From: Aeromicrobium sp. Leaf245
GTDB taxonomy: Bacteria > Actinomycetota > Actinomycetes > Propionibacteriales > Nocardioidaceae
NCBI RefSeq assembly: GCF_942548115.1
Contig: NZ_OW824151.1
Location: 2,170,001 to 2,234,000 of the forward strand
Direction of reading: 5' to 3'
DNA length: 64,000 bases
Part shown: one piece after another, positions 29,504 to 38,455 of the stretch
How the letters are laid out: each line of letters begins with the position of its first letter
Position numbering within the stretch: the stretch's first letter is position 1
Program-made: the position numbers and the translations under genes
Notes under the pieces: model-generated
The model's database searches: none
What the model was told of the DNA's origin: nothing
The model's input: only the letters and a program-made list of their open reading frames with translations

Positions 29504-30721
29504 TCAGAGCGCCACGCCGAGCAGGGCGTCGACCGCGGCCCGGACCCCCTGCGACGCCTCGGTGTCGGTGCCGTCGAGTTCGGCCCAAGCGTCGACGGCC
29601 TCGAGGGCACGGGGCGCGTCGAGGTCGTCCGACAGCGCTGCTGCCAGGTCGGCGACGAGCGCGCCGGCCGGAGCCCCGGTCGGACGCTCGACGGCCGTGC
29701 GCCAGCGGCGCAGCCGGTCCTCGGCCTGCGTGAGGTCGGTGTCGAACCACTCCCAGTCGCTGCGGTAGTGGTGGGCCAGCAGGGCGAGCCGGACGGCCAT
29801 GGGGTCGGTGCCGGCTTCGCGCAGTGCCGAGACGAGCACGAGGTTGCCCTTGCTCTTGGACATCTTCTCGCCGTCGAGGCCGACCATGCCGGCGTGCACG
29901 AAGGCGCGGGCGAACTCCTCGCCCGTGGCCACGCGAGCCTCCGAGGCCGACATCTCGTGGTGCGGGAAGGCGAGGTCGGAGCCTCCGCCCTGCACGTCGA
30001 AGTCCGTCCCGAGGTGCTGCAGGGCGATGGCGGCGCACTCGATGTGCCAGCCCGGACGCCCCGGCCCGAGGGGGGACTCCCACGACGGCTCCCCCGGGCG
30101 GGGGGCCTGCCACACGAGGCAGTCGAGGGGGTCGCGCTTGCCCGCGCGGTCAGGGTCTCCCCCGCGCTCGCCGAAGACGGCCCGCATGGCCTCCTCGTCG
30201 AGGTTCGAGACCGATCCGAAGGCGGCGTCGGCATGCACGTCGAAGTAGAGGTCGTCGTCGACCCGGTAGACGGACTCGCCGAGGCGGGCGACCAGGTCGG
30301 TGACGAGGTCGATGGACTCCACCGCGCCCACGTAGTGCTGCGGGGCCCGCATGCGCAGGGCGGTCATGTCGGTGCGGAACAGCTCGGTCTCCCGCTCGGC
30401 CAGCGCCTGCCAGTCCTCCCCGGTGGCCTCGGCCCGCTCGAGCAGCGGGTCGTCGACGTCCGTGACGTTCTGCGTGTAGACGACGTCGAGCCCGCGGGCC
30501 AGCCACTGGCGCTGCAGCAGGTCGAACGTCAGGTAGGTGGCGGCGTGCCCGAGGTGGGTGGCGTCGTACGGCGTGATGCCGCAGACGTACAGCCGGGCCG
30601 TGCCCTCGGGAACGGAGTCCACGAGCGAGCCCGACCGGGTGTCGTGCAGACGCAGCGTGGGCATCTCGTCCCGGGCCGCTGGATCGATCGTGGGGATCTC
30701 GGGACCGGTCCAGGCACGCAT
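29504..30721 (-). CDS. mshC: Cysteine:glucosaminyl-inositol ligase MshC
   Basis: A 405-residue class I CysRS-like ligase that activates Cys with ATP and joins it to GlcN-inositol in mycothiol synthesis. Seen: the zinc Cys in YVCGITPYD, the HIGH-like ATHLGHA, the second zinc-site region around [17 protein letters not shown] and the KMSKS loop [10 protein letters not shown]. It lacks the tRNA anticodon-binding extension of CysS and matches MshC in length and N-terminus ([10 protein letters not shown]). ATG 30721 has TACGCT 6 bases upstream. Mycothiol is the main low-molecular-weight thiol of actinomycetes. Confidence 0.95.
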   Translation of the reverse strand: MRAWTGPEIPTIDPAARDEMPTLRLHDTRSGSLVDSVPEGTARLYVCGITPYDATHLGHAATYLTFDLLQRQWLARGLDVVYTQNVTDVDDPLLERAEATGEDWQALAERETELFRTDMTALRMRAPQHYVGAVESIDLVTDLVARLGESVYRVDDDLYFDVHADAAFGSVSNLDEEAMRAVFGERGGDPDRAGKRDPLDCLVWQAPRPGEPSWESPLGPGRPGWHIECAAIALQHLGTDFDVQGGGSDLAFPHHEMSASEARVATGEEFARAFVHAGMVGLDGEKMSKSKGNLVLVSALREAGTDPMAVRLALLAHHYRSDWEWFDTDLTQAEDRLRRWRTAVERPTGAPAGALVADLAAALSDDLDAPRALEAVDAWAELDGTDTEASQGVRAAVDALLGVAL

Positions 30722-30727
30722 GGGTCG

Positions 30728-30733
30728 AGCGTA
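30728..30733 (-). promoter_or_regulatory. -10 hexamer TACGCT, mshC
   Basis: TACGCT on the minus strand, 6 bases before ATG 30721. Confidence 0.45.
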
Positions 30734-30847
30734 TCCGTCGGGGCACGACGCTCGCCCGTCGCGTCCTCGAGCGGGACGTCCCCGTTCGAGTTGCCGTCGA
30801 GTGTGAGCCTCGTCACCCTGGAGGGACCCGCTTCGAAGGAGCCCCCG

Positions 30848-31117
30848 ATGACCAGCACACCGTCCTCGCCCCGCGACCTCAGTGGCCAGACGTCCGGCCC
30901 CCAGCCCGTCACCGACTGGACCGACCTCGGGCGGGAGATGTGGGAGTACCTGACCGGGCGCGGCGCTGCCGTGAGCTACGAGCTCAAGGACCTCGAGGTC
31001 GAGGTGCCGCGCGACACCGGCCCGGACGCCCCGCGCGCCCTCTGGAAGTTCAACGGCACCGTCAGGGTGACCACGAGCGACGACGAGATGCCCGGCGCGG
31101 ACCCGGCGCGGGGCTGA
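30848..31117 (+). CDS. Small conserved-looking hypothetical protein
   Basis: An 89-residue acidic protein. A disordered Ser/Pro-rich N-terminus is followed by a compact region ([20 protein letters not shown]) and a strand-rich end ([15 protein letters not shown]). No family was recognised. ATG 30848 has an AAGGAG ribosome site with 6-base spacing. It lies 1 base upstream of the FHA-like gene (TGA-C-GTG), so the two form an operon and may work together. Confidence 0.7.
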   Translation: MTSTPSSPRDLSGQTSGPQPVTDWTDLGREMWEYLTGRGAAVSYELKDLEVEVPRDTGPDAPRALWKFNGTVRVTTSDDEMPGADPARG

Positions 31118-31118
31118 C

Positions 31119-31952
31119 GTGAGCGGCCTGCGCGCTCTCGTCGACGTCGAGGTCGCCACGCCCGCGGGCACGCCGGTGACGGCCCAGGTCACGGCCGTGG
31201 GCCGACGCGTCTCGTTCCGCACCGCCGACCTGGGTGCCTTCGCCGCCGGGCGGACCGGAGGTGACTTCCGGACGGTCGCACGTCGCCTGGCCGAGTCCGA
31301 CGTCGTCCTGGAGATCGCCGACGAGGTCGGCCCGATCCTGCGTCTCGGCGCCGTCCGCGAGCGCTTCTGGCACAGGCTGGCCACCGGCACCTCCCACGTG
31401 CAGATCGTGCGCTGGCGCGCCGCGGCCCGGCTCAAGGCACGCGCGGTCACCGGCGCCGGCGACGCTCTCGCGCTCCCGCCCCCGATCGCGTGGCCCGACC
31501 TGCCGACGGCGCCGTGGGCGCGGCGACGCGTCACGACCACCCACGACCCGTACGGCGGCGGACACCCTCGTCTGTACCTGTCCGACACCCGCGTCCCGGC
31601 CACGGGCCGCGAGGTGCGGGTCCACCACCTGGCCCTGGGCGAGACGACGGTCGGGTCGACCGCGGACGCCGACCTGTGCCTGGACGGTGTCAGCGACCTG
31701 CAGGCCGTCATCACGCGCACCGACACCGACGAGTACGTGATCGGTGCCCGCGGACGCCAGACTCCGACCTTCGTCAACGGTCGCGAGCTCCCCGTGCAGA
31801 CGCTGCGGACGGGGTGTCGCATCGAGATGGGCCCGTGGCGCCTGACCTACGTGCGCGACGAGTTCGCCGACCACGGTCGCCCCTTCGGCGGACGCATCGG
31901 CGGGGAGCTCGGTCACCAGCGTCCGCAGGACCCGCCTCGCTACCAGCGCTGA
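31119..31952 (+). CDS. Protein with a degenerate C-terminal FHA domain
   Basis: A 277-residue protein. The N-terminal 130 residues are unrecognised ([15 protein letters not shown], then [18 protein letters not shown]). Residues about 165-255 look like a forkhead-associated fold: [42 protein letters not shown]. In phosphothreonine-binding FHA domains the first loop has GR and a later loop S..H; here they read GS and SDLQ, so phosphopeptide binding may be lost or altered. GTG 31119 is 1 base after the upstream small gene. Function unknown. Confidence 0.7.
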   Translation: MSGLRALVDVEVATPAGTPVTAQVTAVGRRVSFRTADLGAFAAGRTGGDFRTVARRLAESDVVLEIADEVGPILRLGAVRERFWHRLATGTSHVQIVRWRAAARLKARAVTGAGDALALPPPIAWPDLPTAPWARRRVTTTHDPYGGGHPRLYLSDTRVPATGREVRVHHLALGETTVGSTADADLCLDGVSDLQAVITRTDTDEYVIGARGRQTPTFVNGRELPVQTLRTGCRIEMGPWRLTYVRDEFADHGRPFGGRIGGELGHQRPQDPPRYQR

Positions 31953-32030
31953 ACCCTCCCCGAGGTGATCCGCGGCGGGCCGTGCGGCACGTCGCGAAGC
32001 GGATCGGCCTCGTGGGGCCAGAATGAGCAC

Positions 32031-32990
32031 GTGATCGTCGACTGCGCCACCTACCGCGACGGTGCCCGTCAGGACACCTCCCACGACGCGGACGCCCTGC
32101 GCGAGACCCTCGCGACCCTCGGTGCGGGCGAGTTCATCTGGATCGGCATGGCCAATCCCCGTGCCGACGAGCTGAGCCGGGTCGCCAGCGCCCTCGACCT
32201 GCACCCGCTCGCCGTGGAGGATGCCCTCGAGGCGCACCAGCGCCCAAAGGTCGAGCGGTACTCCGACCACCTGTTCGCGTCGCTGCGCAGCGTCACCTAC
32301 AGCGACGACGACATCCGTACGCACGAGGTGAACCTGTTCCTCGGCGGGCACTTCCTGCTGACCGTCCGCCACGGTGGCGAGTCGCTGCGCGAGGCCCGCA
32401 AGCGTGCCGAGGCCGTCAGCGACGCGATGTCCCACGGGCCGACAGCAGCCTTCCACGCCGTCATCGACACCATCGTCGACCACTACGAGGACGTCGCCCG
32501 CGAGCTCGAGCAGGACGTGGAGGAGGTCGAGAGCTCGGTCTTCTCCACCGAGCGGACGAGCGACTCGACGCGCATCTACCGGCTCAAGCGCGAGACGCTC
32601 GAGTTCCGTCGCGCGGTGCTGCCGCTGCGCGAGCCGGTGCAGCGGTTCGCGAGCGTGGCCGTCCCGGAGGACGCCCGCCCCTACTTCCGCGACATCGCCG
32701 ACCACCTCGCGAGGGCGGCCGAGGCGATCGACGCGATCGACCACCTGCTCGACAACGCGCTCAACGCCCACCTGGCGCAGCTCTCGGTCCAGCAGAACGA
32801 GGACATGCGCAAGCTCACCGCGGGCGCCACGATCTTCGCCGTCCCCACCGCGATCGCCGGGATCTACGGCATGAACTTCGAGCACATGCCCGAGCTCACG
32901 TGGACCTACGGCTACCCGCTCTGCCTCGCCCTCATCGGCGGCCTCTGCCTCTACATCTACCGCCGGTTCAAGAAGTCGGGCTGGCTGTAG
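32031..32990 (+). CDS. corA: CorA-type magnesium/cobalt transporter
   Basis: A 319-residue CorA family channel: a large N-terminal cytoplasmic domain with a long helix (ELEQDVEEVESSVFSTE region), then two C-terminal transmembrane helices. The signature GMN (GIYGMNFEHMPE) lies at the end of the first. It is expected to form a pentameric Mg2+ channel at the inner membrane. GTG 32031 is chosen because the family starts at IVDCATYRDG, and CAGAAT, a near -10 match, lies 6 bases upstream. The basic C-terminus (RRFKKSGWL) is typical. Confidence 0.9.
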   Translation: MIVDCATYRDGARQDTSHDADALRETLATLGAGEFIWIGMANPRADELSRVASALDLHPLAVEDALEAHQRPKVERYSDHLFASLRSVTYSDDDIRTHEVNLFLGGHFLLTVRHGGESLREARKRAEAVSDAMSHGPTAAFHAVIDTIVDHYEDVARELEQDVEEVESSVFSTERTSDSTRIYRLKRETLEFRRAVLPLREPVQRFASVAVPEDARPYFRDIADHLARAAEAIDAIDHLLDNALNAHLAQLSVQQNEDMRKLTAGATIFAVPTAIAGIYGMNFEHMPELTWTYGYPLCLALIGGLCLYIYRRFKKSGWL

Positions 32991-32993
32991 CGC

Positions 32994-33686
32994 TCAGGGA
33001 CCCTTCGGGTCGAGCGTGGGACGGATCGAGACGGTCTCGAACTGGGCCTCGGGCGGTGCGTCGACGGCGGTGCGGACCGCGGCCGCGATCGTCTCGGGAG
33101 CGATCATCCGCTCGGGGCGACCGCCCTCACGACGTTCGAGGACAGCGCGGCCCATGTCGGTGTCGACGATGCCGGGGTGGATCGACACCACCCGCACGCC
33201 GTTCTCGCGCTCCTCCTCGCGCAGGCAGTCGCCGAACGTGCGCAGCGCGAACTTCGAGGCCGAGTACACGCTGTTCCCGGGGGTGGAGAACAGGCCGGCA
33301 CCGGAGTTGACCAGCACGACCGTGCCGCTCGCGCCACGGAGTGCTGGGAGGGCGCGAGCCGTGAGGTGCGCCACGCCGAAGACGTTGGTCTCGAACACCT
33401 GGCGCCAGTCGCCGCGCGAGACCTCCTCGACCGTGCCGTGCTCCGAGATGCCGGCCGCGTGCACGAGGACGTCCAGACGGTCCGGCAGGACGGCGTAGTC
33501 CACCGCGTGCTCGTCCGCGACGTCGAGGACGAGCACCGACGCACCCGGAAGGTCGTGGGCGACCCGCTGCAGGCTCTCGCCGCTGCGGCCGACCAGCACG
33601 ACGTCGTGGGTGCGGGCGAGATCCTCGGCGACCGCGAGGCCGATGCCGCGCGAGGCTCCGGTGACGAGGGCGGTGGGGCGGCTCAC
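32994..33686 (-). CDS. Short-chain dehydrogenase/reductase
   Basis: A 230-residue Rossmann-fold SDR. Cofactor motif TGASRGIG near the N-terminus, VHAAGIS in place of the usual NNAG, and the active-site YSASK with upstream Ser (LVNSGAG). The substrate is unknown. GTG 33686 is chosen over an upstream in-frame codon (33722) because it begins directly at the fold (SRPTALVTGAS) and leaves uppP intact. It starts 10 bases after the uppP stop on the same strand, so they are likely co-transcribed. Convergent with corA with 3 bases between the stops. Confidence 0.88.
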   Translation of the reverse strand: MSRPTALVTGASRGIGLAVAEDLARTHDVVLVGRSGESLQRVAHDLPGASVLVLDVADEHAVDYAVLPDRLDVLVHAAGISEHGTVEEVSRGDWRQVFETNVFGVAHLTARALPALRGASGTVVLVNSGAGLFSTPGNSVYSASKFALRTFGDCLREEERENGVRVVSIHPGIVDTDMGRAVLERREGGRPERMIAPETIAAAVRTAVDAPPEAQFETVSIRPTLDPKGP

Positions 33687-33696
33687 GTCGACCACC

Positions 33697-34536
33697 TCAG
33701 GCCGACGTCGAGACGCCGGCACCGATGACGCCGAAGGCCAGCAGGGCGAGCACGAGGGTGCCGAGCGCGATCCGGTAGACGACGAACGGGGCGTAGGAGT
33801 GCTTGCTCACGTACTGCAGCAGCCAGTGGATGACGGCCAGCCCCACCACGAACGAGACGACCGTGCCCACGAGTGTCGGGCCCCACCCGTAGGCGTTCTC
33901 GCCGCCGGGCACGTCCTTCAGCTTGTAGACGCCGGCGCCCACGACGGCCGGGATGGCCAGCAGGAAGGCGTAGCGCGTGGCCGCGGCCCGCTCGTAGCCG
34001 AGGACCAGGCCCATGCTGATGGTCGCGCCCGAGCGGGAGACCCCGGGGACCACCGCGGCGGCCTGCGCCAGGCCGAGGGCGATGGCGTGGGTCAGGGTCA
34101 GGGACTCGATGGGCCGGGTGCGTCGTCCGACCCGTTCGGCGATGCCGAGCACGATGCCGAGGGCGACGAGCATGGTCGCGATGACCCAGAGGTTGCGGAA
34201 GTCGCGGTCGATGAGGTCCTCGAGGGCGAGACCGACGAGCACGATCGGCAGGGACCCGATGATGACGAACCAGCCCATGCGCCACTCAGGCAGGGCCCGC
34301 GCGTCGGCCGAGACGAGACCCTTGAACCAGCCCGTGCCGATCGTCCAGATGTCGCGCCAGAAGTAGAGGACCACCGCCAGCTCGGTGCCGATCTGCACGA
34401 CGGCGGTGTAGGCGGCCCCGGGATCCTCCCACCCGAGGAACCGCGGGATGATCGCCAGGTGGGCACTGCTCGAGATGGGCAGGAACTCCGTCAGCCCCTG
34501 GACGAGGCCGAGCACGACAGATCGCAGGACATCCAC
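33697..34536 (-). CDS. uppP: Undecaprenyl-diphosphatase UppP (BacA)
   Basis: A 279-residue polytopic membrane phosphatase that recycles undecaprenyl diphosphate for cell-wall synthesis and can raise bacitracin resistance. Both family motifs are present: GLTEFLPISSSAHL near the N-terminus and PGVSRSGATI in the middle, with about eight hydrophobic segments. GTG 34536 has TAGGCT 6 bases upstream. It heads a two-gene unit with the SDR. Closeness of uppP to mshC is also seen in mycobacteria. Confidence 0.95.
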   Translation of the reverse strand: MDVLRSVVLGLVQGLTEFLPISSSAHLAIIPRFLGWEDPGAAYTAVVQIGTELAVVLYFWRDIWTIGTGWFKGLVSADARALPEWRMGWFVIIGSLPIVLVGLALEDLIDRDFRNLWVIATMLVALGIVLGIAERVGRRTRPIESLTLTHAIALGLAQAAAVVPGVSRSGATISMGLVLGYERAAATRYAFLLAIPAVVGAGVYKLKDVPGGENAYGWGPTLVGTVVSFVVGLAVIHWLLQYVSKHSYAPFVVYRIALGTLVLALLAFGVIGAGVSTSA

Positions 34537-34542
34537 CCTGCG

Positions 34543-34548
34543 AGCCTA
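34543..34548 (-). promoter_or_regulatory. -10 hexamer TAGGCT, uppP
   Basis: TAGGCT on the minus strand, 6 bases before GTG 34536. Only 24 bases separate it from the -10 of the divergent reductase. Confidence 0.5.
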
Positions 34549-34572
34549 GACGCCGGGCGCCAGGGGCCCGAC

Positions 34573-34578
34573 TAGGGT
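34573..34578 (+). promoter_or_regulatory. -10 hexamer TAGGGT, aldo/keto reductase
   Basis: TAGGGT ends 6 bases before ATG 34585. Confidence 0.5.
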
Positions 34579-34584
34579 GCTGCC

Positions 34585-35544
34585 ATGCAGGAGCGTCACG
34601 TCGGTCACTCCGGTCTGCAGGTCTCGCGACTGGGCCTGGGAACCATGACGTTCGGGTCCCAGGTCGACGAGCTCGAGGCCGAGGACCAGCTCACCGCGTT
34701 CCTCGAGGCCGGCGGGACCTTCGTCGACACCGCTCCCGTCTACGGCGAGGGTCGGGCCGAGGCACTCGTGGGCGACCTGCTCGCCAAGCGCGGTGTGCGC
34801 GACGACGTGGTGCTCGCCAGCAAGGCCGTCGTGGGCCTGCGCCGCGGCCAGGTGGTCTCCGACGCCTCTCACGGCCACGTGCTCGCCCAGCTCGACGCCT
34901 CCCTGCGTGCGCTGCGGACAGACCACCTCGACCTGTGGCAGCTGCACGCCTGGGACCCGCTCACGCCGTGGGAGGAGACCCTCGCGGCACTGGAGCACGC
35001 CGTCTCGAGCGGTCGCGTGCGGTACGTCGGCGTGTCGAACTTCTCCGGGTGGCAGGTCGGCGTGGCCCGGACCTCGGCCACGCGTGCGCTCGGTCCGCTG
35101 CTCGTCTCACACCAGGTCGAGTACTCGTTGCTCAACCGCACGATCGAGGACGAGGTCGTCCCCGCCGCACAGCACCTCGGGCTCGGCACGATCGCCTGGT
35201 CCCCGTTGGCCCGCGGGGTGCTGACCGGCAAGTACCGCTCCGGCGTCCCCTCGGACTCCCGCGCCGCGGTCCCGCAGTGGGAGCACTTCATGGCGCCGTA
35301 CCTGTCGCCCGAGTGCGCCCCCGTCGTCGAGTCCGTCGTCAGGGCCGCCGAGGGACTCGACGTCTCCCCCGCCCACGTGGCCCTGGCCTGGGTGCGGGAA
35401 CGGCCGACGGTCGCCACCACGCTGCTCGGCGCCCGGACGACGGCCCAGCTGCGGACGCTGCTCGCGTCCGAGACCCTCGACCTGCCCGCGGAGATCGTCT
35501 CGGCCCTCGACGACGTCTCCGCACCCCACGCCTGGGAGGACTGA
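34585..35544 (+). CDS. Aldo/keto reductase
   Basis: A 319-residue NADPH-dependent TIM-barrel reductase. Tetrad residues: Asp/Tyr in FVDTAPVYGEG, Lys in LASKAVVG, His in WQLHAWDP; the cofactor segment is LGARTTAQLRTLL. It is more like the general aldo/keto reductase group beside DUF5703 in actinobacteria than the reductase at 10196. The substrate is unknown. ATG 34585 has TAGGGT 6 bases upstream. It is followed after 1 base by the DUF5703 gene, forming a tight operon. Confidence 0.9.
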   Translation: MQERHVGHSGLQVSRLGLGTMTFGSQVDELEAEDQLTAFLEAGGTFVDTAPVYGEGRAEALVGDLLAKRGVRDDVVLASKAVVGLRRGQVVSDASHGHVLAQLDASLRALRTDHLDLWQLHAWDPLTPWEETLAALEHAVSSGRVRYVGVSNFSGWQVGVARTSATRALGPLLVSHQVEYSLLNRTIEDEVVPAAQHLGLGTIAWSPLARGVLTGKYRSGVPSDSRAAVPQWEHFMAPYLSPECAPVVESVVRAAEGLDVSPAHVALAWVRERPTVATTLLGARTTAQLRTLLASETLDLPAEIVSALDDVSAPHAWED

Positions 35545-35545
35545 C

Positions 35546-35749
35546 GTGGCCCTGCGCAACGCGACGGTGGAGTACGAGTTCTGGGACTTCGCGCTGCCGC
35601 GGACGCAGTCGCGCTCGGCGGTCTGTCGGCTGCTCACCGACGCGGCCGAGTTCCAGGGCTGGGAGCTCGACCGGCTCCGCAAGGACCCCTCGGGGCGGCG
35701 CACCATCAGGCTGCGGCGCAAGATCATCCGCGTGCGCGCCACCATCTAA
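35546..35749 (+). CDS. DUF5703 family small protein
   Basis: A 67-residue basic protein (VEYEFWDFALPRTQSRSAVC start, RRKIIRVRATI end) matching the actinobacterial DUF5703 family, whose function is unknown. GTG 35546 begins 1 base after the aldo/keto reductase stop, so it depends on that transcript. The short length is normal for the family. It is followed by an unusually AT-rich stretch containing a terminator hairpin. Confidence 0.85.
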   Translation: MALRNATVEYEFWDFALPRTQSRSAVCRLLTDAAEFQGWELDRLRKDPSGRRTIRLRRKIIRVRATI

Positions 35750-35758
35750 TTGATTTAT

Positions 35759-35780
35759 TGCTGATATTGCAAGATCAGCA
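35759..35780. terminator. AT-rich bidirectional terminator
   Basis: TGCTGAT and ATCAGCA form a 7-base-pair stem with an 8-base loop, flanked by T-rich tracts on both strands (CATTCTTTT after it on plus, AATAAATCAATT on minus). This is the nearest thing to a classical rho-independent terminator in the window and serves both convergent genes. Confidence 0.75.
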
Positions 35781-35807
35781 CATTCTTTTCGTGCTCCGGG
35801 AGCGCGG

Positions 35808-37118
35808 TCAGACCAGGTCGAGAAAGCGGTCGAAGACCCGGGAGCCGAATTCCAGCGCGTCGACCGGAACTCTTTCGTCGACGCCGTGGAACAAGGCCGT
35901 GAAGTCCAGGTCACCCGGCAGGCGAAGCGGCGTGAAGCCGTACGACGTGATGCCGATCTTGTCCCACGCCTTCGCGTCGGTGCCGCCGGACATCAGGTAG
36001 GGCGCGATGTGTGCGTCGGGGTCCTCGGCGTGCAGCGCGACCGTCATGGCGTCGACCAGGTCGCCGCGGAACGGGTACTCCAGGGCGCGGTCGAGGATGT
36101 AGGGCTCCACGCTGACCCGGTCGCCGACGATCTCCTGCACGGCGGGCATGAAGGACTCCGCGTGGCCGGGCAGGTACCGGCCGTCCACGTAGGCGACAGC
36201 CTCCCCCGGGACCACGTTGTGCTTGTAGCCGGCCTGCAGCATCGAGGCGTTGGTGGAGTTGCGCAGCCCGGCGCCCAGCATGCGGATCGCCGGACCGACG
36301 TGCGCCAGGAGCGCGTCGGGGTCGTTCGCGTCGTCTCCGGTGAGCTCGGCGATCTTCGCCAGGAGCAGCTCCATGGACGGTCCGGGAGTCGCCGGCCACG
36401 CGTGCTCCCCGATGGCCACGAGCGCGTGGGCGAGGTGGGTGATCGCGTTGTCGGGCTGGCGCATGGACCCGTGCCCGGCCGTGCCCCTGGCCGTCAGGCG
36501 CATCCAGCTGATGCCCTTCTCCCCGGACTCGATCAGGTAGAGGCGCTGGCCGCCGACCTCGATCGAGAAGCCGCCGACCTCGCCGATGGCCTCGGTGCAC
36601 CCCTCGAACAGGTCGGGGCGGTGCTCCACGAGCCAGTGGGCCCCTTCCCGTCCGCCCGCCTCCTCGTCGGAGGTGAACACGAGCGTGATGGGACGGTCCG
36701 GGACGGCGCCCGCACGCTGACGTGCCCGCACCACCGACAGCAGCATGGCGTCGAAGTCCTTCATGTCGACGGCGCCGCGTCCCCACAGGTAGCCGTCCTT
36801 GACCTCTCCGGCGAAGGGATCGACCGACCAGTCGTCGGCCTGCGCGGGCACGACGTCGAGGTGCCCGTGCACGAGGAGTCCGTCGCGGCTCGACGTCTGG
36901 TCGCCCCACCGGGCCACGAGGCTGGCGCGACCGGGCGCGGCCTCGATGATCTCGGACTCGATGCCCACCTCGGCGAGCAGCGTGGCGACGTGCTCGGCGG
37001 CCTTGCGCTCCCCGGGGCCCTTCCCGTCGCCGTAGTTCGACGTGTCGAGCCGGATCAGGTCGCGGCAGATGTCGAGCACCTCGGTGTCGACGGCGTACGG
37101 CGCTTCAGGAGTCCCCAT
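35808..37118 (-). CDS. M20 family metallopeptidase/dipeptidase
   Basis: A 436-residue zinc-dependent amidohydrolase of the M20/ArgE/DapE/CPG2 type. Metal and catalytic residues: His86 and Asp88 (HGHLDVVP), Asp118 (GRGAVDMKD), Glu152/Glu153 (SDEEAGG), and a late His in ALFHGVDERVP. A lid/dimerisation domain lies between about 190 and 310. No signal peptide is seen, so it is cytoplasmic. The exact substrate is unknown. ATG 37118 has TAGGAT 6 bases upstream, overlapping the SRPBCC stop codon. Confidence 0.9.
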   Translation of the reverse strand: MGTPEAPYAVDTEVLDICRDLIRLDTSNYGDGKGPGERKAAEHVATLLAEVGIESEIIEAAPGRASLVARWGDQTSSRDGLLVHGHLDVVPAQADDWSVDPFAGEVKDGYLWGRGAVDMKDFDAMLLSVVRARQRAGAVPDRPITLVFTSDEEAGGREGAHWLVEHRPDLFEGCTEAIGEVGGFSIEVGGQRLYLIESGEKGISWMRLTARGTAGHGSMRQPDNAITHLAHALVAIGEHAWPATPGPSMELLLAKIAELTGDDANDPDALLAHVGPAIRMLGAGLRNSTNASMLQAGYKHNVVPGEAVAYVDGRYLPGHAESFMPAVQEIVGDRVSVEPYILDRALEYPFRGDLVDAMTVALHAEDPDAHIAPYLMSGGTDAKAWDKIGITSYGFTPLRLPGDLDFTALFHGVDERVPVDALEFGSRVFDRFLDLV

Positions 37119-37124
37119 GCGTCG

Positions 37125-37130
37125 ATCCTA
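37125..37130 (-). promoter_or_regulatory. -10 hexamer TAGGAT, M20 peptidase
   Basis: TAGGAT on the minus strand, 6 bases before ATG 37118; it shares bases with the stop codon of the upstream SRPBCC gene. Confidence 0.45.
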
Positions 37131-37526
37131 GGTGCGCAGCAGATGGTCGACCACGCGGCCGAACAGCGCACGACCGGCGGCCTCCTCGACGCCGGCGGCG
37201 AACCGCGGGACGCCGAGCCAGTGCGCCTCCTCGCGCCACCGGACACGCGATCCCGACGTCGTCGGCTCGACCGACAGCTCGGCCCAGCCCTTGACCACCC
37301 GGCCACGCTTCTCGATGCGGCAGAAGGTCGGCGGCTCCCACGTCACGATGTCCATGACGTCGTCGAAGCCGACCGGTCCCACGGCCGTGCGCGCCACGAA
37401 CCCCGTGTCGCTCGGCCTGATCCGTGTGAGCGGGACGACCTCGCCATGACGTTCCCAGTCGGTGAGCCGCGCGAACACGTCGGGCGGTGCCATCGGTACC
37501 TCGCGGACGACCTCGAAAGCTCCCAC
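37128..37526 (-). CDS. SRPBCC (START-like) family protein
   Basis: A 132-residue protein with the helix-grip SRPBCC fold: FEVVREVPMAPPDVFARLTD at the N-terminus, a central FDDVMDIVTWEPPTFCRIEK, and a long C-terminal helix (GVEEAAGRALFGRVVDHLL). It likely binds a hydrophobic ligand or acts as a polyketide-cyclase-like protein; the ligand is unknown. GTG 37526 is chosen since it keeps the first strand and has TACCAT 6 bases upstream. It is divergent from the MoxR gene with only 36 bases between the starts. Confidence 0.85.
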   Translation of the reverse strand: MGAFEVVREVPMAPPDVFARLTDWERHGEVVPLTRIRPSDTGFVARTAVGPVGFDDVMDIVTWEPPTFCRIEKRGRVVKGWAELSVEPTTSGSRVRWREEAHWLGVPRFAAGVEEAAGRALFGRVVDHLLRT

Positions 37527-37532
37527 GGCACG

Positions 37533-37538
37533 ATGGTA
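37533..37538 (-). promoter_or_regulatory. -10 hexamer TACCAT, SRPBCC gene
   Basis: TACCAT on the minus strand, 6 bases before GTG 37526, inside the 36-base divergent gap to the MoxR gene. Confidence 0.4.
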
Positions 37539-37562
37539 GGCACCAATGCCGGAAGGGGCACG

Positions 37563-38438
37563 ATGGCCACCACGAACTTCAGCTCGGTCCAGGACGTCAC
37601 CGAACGTCTGGCCGAGGTCGGCTACCTCGCCTCGGACGCGGTGTCCACGACCGTCTACCTCGCGTCGGTGCTCGGCAAGCCGCTGCTGGTCGAGGGTCCG
37701 GCGGGCGTCGGGAAGACCGACCTGGCGCGTGCCGTGGCCGAGTCGCAGGGCGCGGAGCTGGTGCGCCTGCAGTGCTACGAGGGCGTCGACGAGGCGCGTG
37801 CCCTCTACGAGTGGAACCACGCCAAGCAGCTGCTGCGCATCACGGCCGGGCGCGACGAGTCGTGGGACGAGGCGCGCACGGACGTCTTCAGCGAGGAGTT
37901 CCTCCTCCCCCGGCCGCTGCTCACGGCGATCCGACGGACGGAGCCCACGGTCCTGCTCGTGGACGAGACCGACAAGGCCGACGTCGAGATCGAGGGTCTG
38001 CTCCTCGAGGTCCTGGGTGACTTCCAGGTCACCGTGCCGGAGCTCGGGACGATCCGTGCCACGCGACGACCGTTCGTGGTGCTCACGTCCAACGCGACCC
38101 GGGAGCTGTCCGAGGCGCTGCGCCGACGCTGCCTGTTCCTGCACGTGGACTTCCCCGACGCCGCGCTCGAGCGGCGCATCGTCGCGCTCAAGGCGCCCGG
38201 CCTCGACGACGCCGTCTCGGAGTCCCTCGTGCGGGTCGTCAACGCCCTGCGCGCGCTGCCGCTGCGCAAGGCGCCGTCGGTCTCGGAGACGATCGACTGG
38301 GCGCAGACGCTGCTGGCGCTCGGTGGCCGGCTCGACGACGAGGCGGTCGACCAGACCCTCGGCGTGGTGCTCAAGCATCGCGAGGACATCGACAAGGCGC
38401 GCGACGCGCTCGACGTCCGCGCGGTCCTCGAGGCCTGA
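37563..38438 (+). CDS. MoxR-type AAA+ ATPase
   Basis: A 291-residue MoxR/CoxD-like AAA+ ATPase. Walker A EGPAGVGKTD at about residue 45, the CYEGVDEARALYEW block typical of this branch, Walker B VLLVDETDKAD and sensor TSNATRELSEALRRRC. These ATPases remodel or insert metal into target proteins, usually together with a VWA partner, which follows 17 bases later. ATG 37563 has a purine-rich GGAAGGGG site. In carboxydotrophs the equivalent pair is CoxD/CoxE, but no CO dehydrogenase genes are present in this window. Confidence 0.9.
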   Translation: MATTNFSSVQDVTERLAEVGYLASDAVSTTVYLASVLGKPLLVEGPAGVGKTDLARAVAESQGAELVRLQCYEGVDEARALYEWNHAKQLLRITAGRDESWDEARTDVFSEEFLLPRPLLTAIRRTEPTVLLVDETDKADVEIEGLLLEVLGDFQVTVPELGTIRATRRPFVVLTSNATRELSEALRRRCLFLHVDFPDAALERRIVALKAPGLDDAVSESLVRVVNALRALPLRKAPSVSETIDWAQTLLALGGRLDDEAVDQTLGVVLKHREDIDKARDALDVRAVLEA

Positions 38439-38455
38439 GCGGGCCCGGGACAGCC

